Shown in pieces: positions 57,271 to 64,000 of a stretch of 64,000 nt of DNA. The notes beneath the pieces were generated by a model. The model saw nothing but the letters and a program-made list of their open reading frames with translations. It made no database searches and had not been told where the DNA came from. Numbering within the stretch: the stretch's first letter is position 1; each line of letters begins with the position of its first letter. Location of the stretch: positions 496,001 through 560,000 of the forward strand of contig NZ_JARKMZ010000028.1 in NCBI RefSeq assembly GCF_029360775.1, read 5' to 3'. The stretch is from Daejeonella sp. H1SJ63. GTDB lineage: Bacteria; Bacteroidota; Bacteroidia; Sphingobacteriales; Sphingobacteriaceae. The translations under genes and the position numbers were made by a program.

Positions 57271-58869
57271 ATGAAAAAGACATTCTTTAAATTGATATAT
57301 GCGGCCGGAGCTGTTCTTGTGGTTTCAACCATGCCATCGTGTAATACCGAGAAGCTGACCGACCTGAACAAGAATCCTGATGCTATTGAATATGTAATTC
57401 CGGAATACTCTTTCACCGCTGCTGTATTAGGAAGCGGACCGGGTGAGAATTACAGAGCTTTAGGACAGGGCTTGCAGTATTTTTCTTCATACAAGGAAGT
57501 TCCTGCAACCGGTGATAAATTTTATAACTTCAACGGAACTGCAGGTAACTTTAATGTTTACACCGGTCAGTGGAATCGTTTATTGCAATTAGCAAAACAA
57601 ATTCCGGGTGCGGAAAATGTTAACAAACGTGCTGCTGTTGAGATTCTCAGAATCCTGGCCTTCCATCAGCAAACAGACCTGATGGGTGATATGCCATATA
57701 CAGAAGCAATGAAAGGCCTTGATGTATTAAAGCCAAAGTATGATACTCAGAAAAGTATCTATACTGCAATGCTGACAGAGCTTGAAACTGCTTTGAAATC
57801 TATGGATGCAACCAAGCCAAATGTATTTGGCAATGCTGATCCTTACTTTAAGGGTGATATTGCTAAATGGAAAAAGTTCGGATATACCCTGATGCTGCGT
57901 TTAGGTATGCGTCTGTCTGATGTTGAGCCAGCTACTGCTAAATCATGGGTTGAGAAAGCTGTTGCCGGTGGTGTAATGACTGCAAACTCTGATATTGCTT
58001 ATCTGAAATATGCAAACGTAACAGGCCAGATGAACCCACGTGTTAATACCTATATTGCTGGTGACTTTACAAGTCCGGGTGGTGATAACGTAGAGGGCAG
58101 CAAATGGTCTGGTAAATTCATCGATCATTTGAAAAACACAAACGATCCGCGTTTACCGGTAATTTCTGTAGTTTGGGTACCATCAGGCGGTTCTTATACC
58201 GCTAACAATACTCCTTCTGTCCAGCGTGGTATGATCAATGGTAGTATCAATACCAAACCAACGGACTTTGATACTTATTCAGAACCTTCATTACTTTACA
58301 TTGACAGAGGTTCACCAATCATTACAATGGGCCCTGCTGAAGCTTATTTAATTATTGCAGAAGCAGCAGCCAGAGGATGGAGTGTTGGAACCACTGCTCA
58401 GGCAGCATACGAAAATGGTGTTCGTGCAGCTATGGCTCAGTGGGCATTATGGCCAAGCGTTGCCCCTCATTCAGGAGTAATTACTACTGCTCAGGTTGAT
58501 GCATATATTGCTGCTAATCCTTATCCGGCTGCCGGAACATTTGCTCAGCAGCTCGAAGCTATCTCTACTCAGAAATGGGTTTCTTTACTGGGTGATGATT
58601 ACGAAGTTTATTCTAACTGGCGCCGTACCAAATATCCTGTTTTCAATTATGCAAACTGGACAGTTGGCGGCAATAAGGTTTCTTATCCTGGTAACGTAAC
58701 TGCAGGTAAAATGTGGAGAAGATTCTCTCTGCCAATTGCTGAGCGTAATGTGAATCCCGATAATTATTTTGAAGCCATCAAGAGACAAAACTACTCTGAA
58801 GAGCAGGTTGATCTTTTACAAGGCAGAATGTGGTGGGATGTTGGTCCTGGCACAGGTCAAAGTAACTAA
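57271..58869 (+). CDS. SusD-like (SusD-like_2 type) surface lipoprotein (cassette B)
   Basis: A 532-residue lipoprotein: signal with lipobox PSC (Cys about 24), then NTEKLTDLNKNPDA. It matches 638-2239 over nearly the whole length, for example GLQYFxxYxEVxxxGDKFY, VFGNADPYFKGDI, PTDFDTYSEPSLLY and the end MWWDVGPGTGQ. It should cover the SusC encoded 17 bases upstream. Unlike cassette A, a 14-bp hairpin (58933-58965) separates it from the PLP gene, which may keep SusC/D expression above that of the enzymes. Confidence 0.95.
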   Translation: MKKTFFKLIYAAGAVLVVSTMPSCNTEKLTDLNKNPDAIEYVIPEYSFTAAVLGSGPGENYRALGQGLQYFSSYKEVPATGDKFYNFNGTAGNFNVYTGQWNRLLQLAKQIPGAENVNKRAAVEILRILAFHQQTDLMGDMPYTEAMKGLDVLKPKYDTQKSIYTAMLTELETALKSMDATKPNVFGNADPYFKGDIAKWKKFGYTLMLRLGMRLSDVEPATAKSWVEKAVAGGVMTANSDIAYLKYANVTGQMNPRVNTYIAGDFTSPGGDNVEGSKWSGKFIDHLKNTNDPRLPVISVVWVPSGGSYTANNTPSVQRGMINGSINTKPTDFDTYSEPSLLYIDRGSPIITMGPAEAYLIIAEAAARGWSVGTTAQAAYENGVRAAMAQWALWPSVAPHSGVITTAQVDAYIAANPYPAAGTFAQQLEAISTQKWVSLLGDDYEVYSNWRRTKYPVFNYANWTVGGNKVSYPGNVTAGKMWRRFSLPIAERNVNPDNYFEAIKRQNYSEEQVDLLQGRMWWDVGPGTGQSN

Positions 58870-58932
58870 TATGTTATAAAGCTTTTATAAAGTGTAATAG
58901 CTTTAAAGCATTCATTATATTAGCTTTATATT

Positions 58933-58965
58933 CAATAAGAGGAGATTATATATCTCCTCTTATTG
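58933..58965 (+). terminator. Hairpin between SusD and PLP gene (cassette B)
   Basis: Perfect 14-bp stem CAATAAGAGGAGAT / ATCTCCTCTTATTG with loop TATAT and a short TTTAA tail. It is absent from the equivalent 28-base junction of cassette A. It is likely a partial terminator. Confidence 0.65.
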
Positions 58966-59002
58966 TTTAAAATCAAAAAAAAAATCAATCAAACCCAATA
59001 CT

Positions 59003-60223
59003 ATGAAACGTAGAGAATTAATTAAATACCTTTCTGTAGCTCCTGTTGCCGGTGCAGCTATTGGAACAGGTGTTCCTCTTGAGTCAATTGCGTCTACTGT
59101 AGGTACTGCAGCAAAGCGTGATGTGATTAAAGAACTTGGACTAAGAGTGTTTATTAATGCAGCAGGAACTTATACAACAATGACTGCATCATTAATGCAT
59201 CATGAAGTTGTGGATACCATTGAAGCAGCTTCTAAACATTTTGTCATGATCAATGAAGTTCAGGATAAAGTGGGAGCAAAGATCGCAGAAATGTGTCACG
59301 CTGAATCTGCTATGGTTACAGCAGGTTGCTGGTCTGCCCTTGTTTTAGGAACCGCAGGTGTTTTAACCCGTATGGACAGAAAGAAAGTTTCACTTTTACC
59401 TGATCTTTCAACATTCGAAAAAACTGAAGTTATCGTTCAGAAAGCACATAACGTAGGTTATGTTCATGCACTGACCAATACCGGTATGAAGGTTGTTGAG
59501 GTTGAAACTGCAGAAGAAATGGAAAGAGCGATCACAAACAGGACTGCCATGATGTGGTTTCTGAATTCAAGTGGTCCGATGGGTAAGATCAAACATGAGG
59601 AGTTTGTTGCGATAGGTAAAAAGCATAATGTGCCAACAATGATCGATATGGCAGCTGACGTGCCGCCGGTTGAGAACTTATGGAAATATAATGACCTTGG
59701 CTTTGATCTGGTTTGTGTATCAGGTGGTAAAGCAATTTGCGGTCCGCAGAGTGCCGGTATTTTGATGGGTAAAAAAGATCTGATTGCAGCTGCCCGTTTG
59801 AATGCACCTCCTAATGGTGGTAATATCGGACGTGGTATGAAAGTAAACAAGGAAGAGATCCTTGGAATGTATGTAGCTTTAGATAAGTATATCCATACAG
59901 ATCATGATGCCGAGTGGAAAATGTGGGAAGCCAGAGTTGCAAATATTGTCAATTCAGTTCAGAAAGTTGCAGGTGCTAATGCTGAGGTATTTGTTCCTCC
60001 GGTAGCAAATCATACTCCTGCGATTAAAATAACATGGGATTCTTCGAAGATCAAACTTACTCCAAGAGAATTTTTGAAAGAGCTTCAGGATGGTAGTCCT
60101 TCAATTGAGGTTATGACCAGCCAGGATGCTATTAATATTACCGTGTTTATGCTTAAACCAGGTGAAGACAAAATTGTTGCTAAAAGGGTACAGGAAGTAC
60201 TTGCCAAGGCAGCATTAAGTTAA
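59003..60223 (+). CDS. Tat-exported PLP-dependent SelA/DgaE-like lyase (copy 3)
   Basis: A 406-residue paralogue, closest to 2268-3509. Twin-arginine signal KRRELIKYLSVAPVAGA. The Schiff-base Lys is K243, but the following segment is GGKAICGPQS, with Cys in place of the Arg found in the other two copies; that Arg lies near the phosphate or substrate carboxylate site in this loop, so specificity or activity may differ. The Asp partner is in TMIDMAADVPP. It lies between SusD and three amidohydrolases, as in cassette A. A terminator at 60245 separates it from the first of these. Confidence 0.87.
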   Translation: MKRRELIKYLSVAPVAGAAIGTGVPLESIASTVGTAAKRDVIKELGLRVFINAAGTYTTMTASLMHHEVVDTIEAASKHFVMINEVQDKVGAKIAEMCHAESAMVTAGCWSALVLGTAGVLTRMDRKKVSLLPDLSTFEKTEVIVQKAHNVGYVHALTNTGMKVVEVETAEEMERAITNRTAMMWFLNSSGPMGKIKHEEFVAIGKKHNVPTMIDMAADVPPVENLWKYNDLGFDLVCVSGGKAICGPQSAGILMGKKDLIAAARLNAPPNGGNIGRGMKVNKEEILGMYVALDKYIHTDHDAEWKMWEARVANIVNSVQKVAGANAEVFVPPVANHTPAIKITWDSSKIKLTPREFLKELQDGSPSIEVMTSQDAINITVFMLKPGEDKIVAKRVQEVLAKAALS

Positions 60224-60244
60224 TTCGCCCAATCTAATATTTAA

Positions 60245-60285
60245 CAGAATCAGGTTATTCTTACGAATGGCCTGATTCTGTTTTT
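60245..60285 (+). terminator. Intrinsic terminator between PLP and amidohydrolase genes
   Basis: CAGAATCAGG / CCTGATTCTG with an inner ATTC/GAAT pair and five T at 60281-60285. It has no counterpart in cassette A and probably lowers expression of the amidohydrolases relative to the PLP enzyme. Confidence 0.85.
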
Positions 60286-60309
60286 ATCATTATAATTCAG
60301 AATTGCCAT

Positions 60310-61563
60310 ATGAGAAGAATATCCATTTTGCTTCTTTCCGGATTAATTATGCTTGCAGGTGTTGTTCAGGCACAAACCAAGACATATAGTATCCTTATCA
60401 AAGGGGGGCATGTAATTGATGCCAAAAATAATATAAACGAATTAATGGACGTGGCTATCCATGACGGCAAAATTGCCGCTATTGCCAAAAATATTGATCC
60501 TGCACTTGCTGCCCAGATTGTGGAAGCAAAAGGGATGTACGTAACTCCTGGTTTAATTGACTTGCATGCTCACGTATTCGCAGGTACAGATGACCGTGGA
60601 CTTAGCGGCGGATTTTCTGCTCTTGCTCCGGATCCTTATACCTTCCGTTCCGGTGTAACCACAGTAGTTGATTGTGGAGGTGCCGGCTGGCAATCATTTG
60701 ACCGATTTAAGAAAAATATTATCGATCGTTCAAGAACAAGAGTTTTGTCTTTTCTTAATATTGTTGGTGATGGTATGAGAGGCGACCCTTATGAGCAGGA
60801 TATCAATGATATGGATGCTAAAAAAACTGCAGAAAAGGCTTTAGCTAATAAGGATATTGTAGTTGGATTTAAACTTGCTCACTTCGCAGCTGCAAGCTGG
60901 ATTCCGGTTGAGCGGGTGGTTGAAGCGGGTAAAATAGCTAATATGCCTGTTATTATTGATTTCGGTGGTGATGATACCCATGCACCATTATCTATTGAGA
61001 AATTATTCACTCAGTATCTGCGTCCGGGTGATATTTATACTCACGTTTATACAGAGTTGAGCAGAAGAGATCCTGTTGTTGATCTCAAAACAAGACAACT
61101 GAGGCCATTTTTAATTCCTGCTCAAAAAAGAGGAATTATTTTTGATGTCGGTTTCGGTGGCGGAAGCTTCAATTTCAATCAGGCTATCCCTGCAATTAAA
61201 GCAGGATTTTTGCCAAATACAATGGGAACAGATCTTCATACCGGAAGTATGAACGGTGCAATGAAAGATCAGCTGAATGTACTTTCTATTTTCCTTTCGA
61301 TGGGAATGGATATTCCTTCTGTTATTTCGAGAAGCACCTGGGCTCCGGCACAGGCAATCAAGCGTCCTGAGTTAGGTCATTTATCAGTTGGTGCAGGAGC
61401 AGATGTTGCGATTTTAAGTGTGCGTAATGGGAATTTCGCTTTCAAAGATATTTCCGGTAACAGAAATGAAGGAAAACAAAGGTTCGAATGTGAAATGACT
61501 ATCCGTAATGGAAGAATTGTTTATGATCTGAATGCCATAGCTGGTAATATATCAAAAAACTAA
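60310..61563 (+). CDS. Secreted amidohydrolase (COG3964-like), copy 5
   Basis: A 417-residue paralogue with a Sec signal peptide (1-22, VVQAQT). Ligands are H86 and H88 (LHAHVF), K188 (GFKLAHF), H245 (DIYTHVY) and the Asp in MGTDLH. The strand-5 residue is D217 (VIIDFGG) and DVGFG is again present. GDDTHAPLSIEK after strand 5 supplies a His that could compensate as a ligand, which is unique to this copy. It is the first of three in cassette B and the positional match of copy 1. Confidence 0.88.
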   Translation: MRRISILLLSGLIMLAGVVQAQTKTYSILIKGGHVIDAKNNINELMDVAIHDGKIAAIAKNIDPALAAQIVEAKGMYVTPGLIDLHAHVFAGTDDRGLSGGFSALAPDPYTFRSGVTTVVDCGGAGWQSFDRFKKNIIDRSRTRVLSFLNIVGDGMRGDPYEQDINDMDAKKTAEKALANKDIVVGFKLAHFAAASWIPVERVVEAGKIANMPVIIDFGGDDTHAPLSIEKLFTQYLRPGDIYTHVYTELSRRDPVVDLKTRQLRPFLIPAQKRGIIFDVGFGGGSFNFNQAIPAIKAGFLPNTMGTDLHTGSMNGAMKDQLNVLSIFLSMGMDIPSVISRSTWAPAQAIKRPELGHLSVGAGADVAILSVRNGNFAFKDISGNRNEGKQRFECEMTIRNGRIVYDLNAIAGNISKN

Positions 61564-61681
61564 TAATTTGTTAGTTTGATTGGCTATTGAGACAGTATGG
61601 GTACTAAAGTATTTAATAGAATACTATAATTTATTAATACCCATTGGACTCTAATTTTTAATGATATTAAGAAATAAAACA

Positions 61682-62917
61682 ATGAGAAGAATCTCGATAA
61701 TAGTGATTGCCCTGCTTTTTATGGCAAGCTATACAAATGCTCAGGGTAAAATATATAATACCCTGATTAAGGGTGGCCGGGTAATCGATGCAAAAAACAA
61801 TATTAATGCTTTGCTTGATGTAGCCATTAAAGACGGGAAGATTGCTAAAGTTGCCCAGAATATAGATCCTGCACAGGCAGAGCAGACCGTGAATGCAAAG
61901 GGTATGTATGTTACTCCCGGTCTGATAGATATTCATGCACATGTATTCTGGGGAACTCAGCCTGACAGCTACCTGAGTAACGGTGATGTTGGTGTTACTG
62001 CCGATGGATTCAGCTTCCGTTCAGGTGTGACTACTCTGGTAGACTGTGGTGGAGCCGGATACAAGTCTTTCGATACTTTTAAGAAAAATATCATCGATAA
62101 ATCAAAAACCAGAGTTCTTTCCTTCCTGAATATTGTTGGTGAAGGTATGCGTGGCGGTGATTATGAGCAGGATATCAGTGATATGGACTACAGGCTGGCT
62201 GCCAAAGCTGCATTGGATAATAAAGAACATGTTGTAGGGTTTAAACTAGCACATTTTACAAATCCTGACTGGACTCCTGTTCGGCGTATTGTGGAAGCAG
62301 GAAAATTAGCCAATATGCCGGTTGTTATTGATTTTGGTGGTGGTAAACTACCAATTGAAGATCTGTTCTTCAAGTATTTAAGACCAGGAGATATTTATAC
62401 TCATGTGTTTACAGAGCTTGAAAGGAGAGATCCGATTGTAGATCTTCAGTCTCGTCAATTGAGATCTTTTGTAATTCCTGCTCAAAAAAGAGGAATTATC
62501 TTCGACGTTGGTTTTGGTGGTGGAAGTTTCAATTTCAATCAGGCTATTCCTGCAATTAAAGCAGGTTTCTTACCTGATCTGATGGGAACCGATCTTCATA
62601 CAGGCAGTATGAACGGAGCCATGAAAGATCAGTTAAATGTTCTTTCTATTCATCTGGCTATGGGAATGGATATCCCAGGAGTTATTGAGCGCAGTACCTG
62701 GCGTCCGGCGCAGGCTATTAAACGTACAGAATTAGGCCATCTTTCTGAAGGAGCTATAGCAGATATCGCAATTCTAAGTGTTCGTAATGGTAAATTTGGT
62801 TTCAGAGATATTGCAGGAAACCGTCATGAAGGAACTCAGAAGCTGGAATGCGAAATGACTTTGAAAGACGGACGAATAATGTATGATCTGAATGCAATAG
62901 CTTCAGCTAAAAAATAA
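61682..62917 (+). CDS. Secreted amidohydrolase (COG3964-like), copy 6
   Basis: A 411-residue paralogue. I place the start at ATG 61682 (MRRISIIVIALLFM), not 61661, because copy 5 begins the same way and the earlier ATG adds a charged leader before the Sec signal (ending TNA-QG). Ligands are H85 and H87 (IHAHVF), K188 (GFKLAHF), H241 (DIYTHVF) and the Asp in MGTDLH; strand 5 has D217 (VVIDFGG). DVGFGGG is retained. The 118-base gap to copy 5 shows no strong terminator. The next paralogue starts 33 bases after its stop. Confidence 0.88.
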   Translation: MRRISIIVIALLFMASYTNAQGKIYNTLIKGGRVIDAKNNINALLDVAIKDGKIAKVAQNIDPAQAEQTVNAKGMYVTPGLIDIHAHVFWGTQPDSYLSNGDVGVTADGFSFRSGVTTLVDCGGAGYKSFDTFKKNIIDKSKTRVLSFLNIVGEGMRGGDYEQDISDMDYRLAAKAALDNKEHVVGFKLAHFTNPDWTPVRRIVEAGKLANMPVVIDFGGGKLPIEDLFFKYLRPGDIYTHVFTELERRDPIVDLQSRQLRSFVIPAQKRGIIFDVGFGGGSFNFNQAIPAIKAGFLPDLMGTDLHTGSMNGAMKDQLNVLSIHLAMGMDIPGVIERSTWRPAQAIKRTELGHLSEGAIADIAILSVRNGKFGFRDIAGNRHEGTQKLECEMTLKDGRIMYDLNAIASAKK

Positions 62918-62950
62918 TTCATATTTGCTCATGATCAAATATACCCACCC

Positions 62951-64000
62951 ATGCTGAAAAACAGTTTGATACTTCTTTTGTTATTGTTTGCTTCAGGAAG
63001 CCGCCTTTTAGCTCAAGGCCAGAATAGTAAACAAAAAATTTATGGTATTGTTATCAAGGGTGGTCATGTTATTGATTCTAAAAGCAATCTTAATGAATTA
63101 ATGGATATCGCAATACAGACTGCCCCTGCAAATCGTCAGGGGCAGTCTGCTTTAGAACCAAGAATAGTCCTTATTGCCAAAAATATTGATACGGCATTAG
63201 CCATTCAGGTAGTAGATGCCAGGGGGATGTATGTTACTCCCGGTTTGATTGATATTCATACGCATGTTTTTTATGGGCCTTCTAAAAATGATTATTTAAG
63301 TAATGGCTCTATTTCTGTTGTGCCCGATAATTATACTTTCAGAACCGGTGTAACTACGGTAGTAGATGCCGGTGGGGCAGGATGGAAGTCATTTCAGACT
63401 TTCAAAAAAAATATTATTGACATATCGGCAACTCGTGTATTATCGATGTTGAATATTGTAGGAGAGGGTATGCGTGGAGGTGCTTTTGAGCAAAACATGG
63501 ATGATATGGATGCTGATAAAACTGCTGCAGCAGCACTTGAAAACAAGGAATATGTTGTTGGATTTAAACTTGCTCATTTTGGAAAAGCAGACTGGACACC
63601 GGTTGAACGTTTAACCAAGGCAGGCAGAATGGCAGATATGCCTGTGATGGTTGATTTCGGCAGTGGTAATCAATCATTGGAAGAATTGTTTTTTAAATAC
63701 CTGCGTCCCGGAGATATTTATACTCATTCGTATTGTTACGTTCCCGGGGTAAGAGAGCCGATCATAAATACTGAAACGCATGAAGTGAAGCCCTTTGTTC
63801 GTAAGGCACAGCAAAACGGATTAATTTTTGATGTGGGTTTTGGAAGTGGCAGTTTTGATTACAGAACAGCAATTCCGGCGATTAAAGCAGGATTTTATCC
63901 TAATACCCTGGGGACTGATCTGCATGCTTCAAGTATAAACGGTGCCATGAAAGATCAGATGAATGTATTTTCTGTATTCCTGAACCTGGGAATGGATATT
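62951..64000 (+). CDS. Secreted amidohydrolase (COG3964-like), copy 7, with in-frame palindromic insertion; runs off the window
   Basis: An open frame of 350 codons from ATG 62951 to the window end with no stop, so the gene is 3'-truncated by the edge. Sec signal peptide (1-22, LLAQGQ). H103 and H105 (IHTHVF), the GFKLAHF Lys, DIYTHSY His and LGTDLH Asp are present; strand 5 is VMVDFGS and the loop is DVGFGSG. Residues about 57-70 (TAPANRQGQSALEP) are an insertion of about 12 codons not found in any paralogue, coded by a perfect 13-bp palindrome. The insert falls in the N-terminal beta-sandwich, away from the barrel. Confidence 0.88.
   Translation, partial: MLKNSLILLLLLFASGSRLLAQGQNSKQKIYGIVIKGGHVIDSKSNLNELMDIAIQTAPANRQGQSALEPRIVLIAKNIDTALAIQVVDARGMYVTPGLIDIHTHVFYGPSKNDYLSNGSISVVPDNYTFRTGVTTVVDAGGAGWKSFQTFKKNIIDISATRVLSMLNIVGEGMRGGAFEQNMDDMDADKTAAAALENKEYVVGFKLAHFGKADWTPVERLTKAGRMADMPVMVDFGSGNQSLEELFFKYLRPGDIYTHSYCYVPGVREPIINTETHEVKPFVRKAQQNGLIFDVGFGSGSFDYRTAIPAIKAGFYPNTLGTDLHASSINGAMKDQMNVFSVFLNLGMDI
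63116..63149. repeat. Palindromic element inserted in frame in amidohydrolase copy 7
   Basis: CAGACTGCCCCTG (63116-63128), loop CAAATCGT, CAGGGGCAGTCTG (63137-63149): a perfect 13-bp inverted repeat in coding sequence. It keeps the frame and accounts for the extra residues compared with six paralogues. It recalls palindromic elements that insert into genes, but no second copy with full length is in this window. Confidence 0.8.

Noticed and set aside
1-64000. tRNA, rRNA, CRISPR, prophage or insertion-sequence elements
   Set aside because: I looked through the intergenic stretches and saw no cloverleaf-like, spaced-repeat or transposase signals.

Overview
This window looks like the chromosome of an AT-rich, free-living Bacteroidota bacterium, most likely a Sphingobacteriaceae member (Pedobacter/Mucilaginibacter-like). 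The evidence is four SusC/SusD-type outer-membrane uptake pairs (one truncated by the left edge), two ECF sigma/FecR anti-sigma pairs, an RND pump fused to its outer-membrane channel, and many exported catabolic enzymes. I see no rRNA, tRNA, CRISPR array, transposase or phage gene. The assignments below come from reading motifs and comparing genes within the window; no database search was possible.

Layout. (1) 1-9443, cassette A: the 3' end of a SusC, a SusD, a Tat-exported PLP enzyme of the SelA/D-glucosaminate-6-phosphate ammonia-lyase type, three secreted amidohydrolases (COG3964/EF0837-like), a DctA-type dicarboxylate symporter and a RidA-like deaminase. (2) 9603-10580: an orphan RES-domain protein. 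(3) 10929-18954: a SusC/SusD pair, a sulfatase with a CAPSR formylglycine site, a lipoprotein formylglycine-generating enzyme with both catalytic cysteines, and a tiny Cys-rich lipoprotein. (4) 19250-34264: ECF sigma, FecR, SusC (with STN domain), SusD, two tandem Tat-exported proteins ending in a DUF59/MIP18-like domain, then a hexuronate-type MFS transporter, an SDR, a RidA and a creatininase-family hydrolase. (5) 34466-41243, minus strand: a heavy-metal RND system, a small accessory protein and a lipoprotein amidase. (6) 41370-46024, plus strand: DUF5009 membrane protein, DUF485, ActP-type acetate symporter and a second PLP enzyme. These converge on a minus-strand operon (51257-46228) of amidohydrolase, beta-propeller, RidA and lactate permease. 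(7) 51519-64000, cassette B: ECF sigma, FecR, SusC (STN), SusD, PLP enzyme and three amidohydrolases, the last running off the window and absent from a simple ORF list because it has no stop here.

How the genes may work together (inference): SusC/D import an oligomer or conjugate into the periplasm. Secreted amidohydrolases cut an acyl bond there. Tat-exported, pre-folded PLP enzymes then eliminate ammonia or water from an amino acid or amino-sugar acid. Small carboxylic acids enter the cytoplasm through DctA, ActP, lactate permease or the hexuronate-type MFS, and RidA proteins clear enamine/imine intermediates. The core trio (amidohydrolase + PLP lyase + RidA) occurs in three versions, and the SusC-SusD-PLP-amidohydrolase x3 block is duplicated in the same order at both ends of the window. 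The most unusual items are that exported PLP/amidohydrolase system with its altered metal-site residues, the Tat-exported DUF59 fusion pair lacking the family cysteine, a palindromic element inserted in frame in the seventh amidohydrolase, and a roughly 29-bp spaced motif shared between the FecR leader of cassette B and the divergent amidohydrolase operon.
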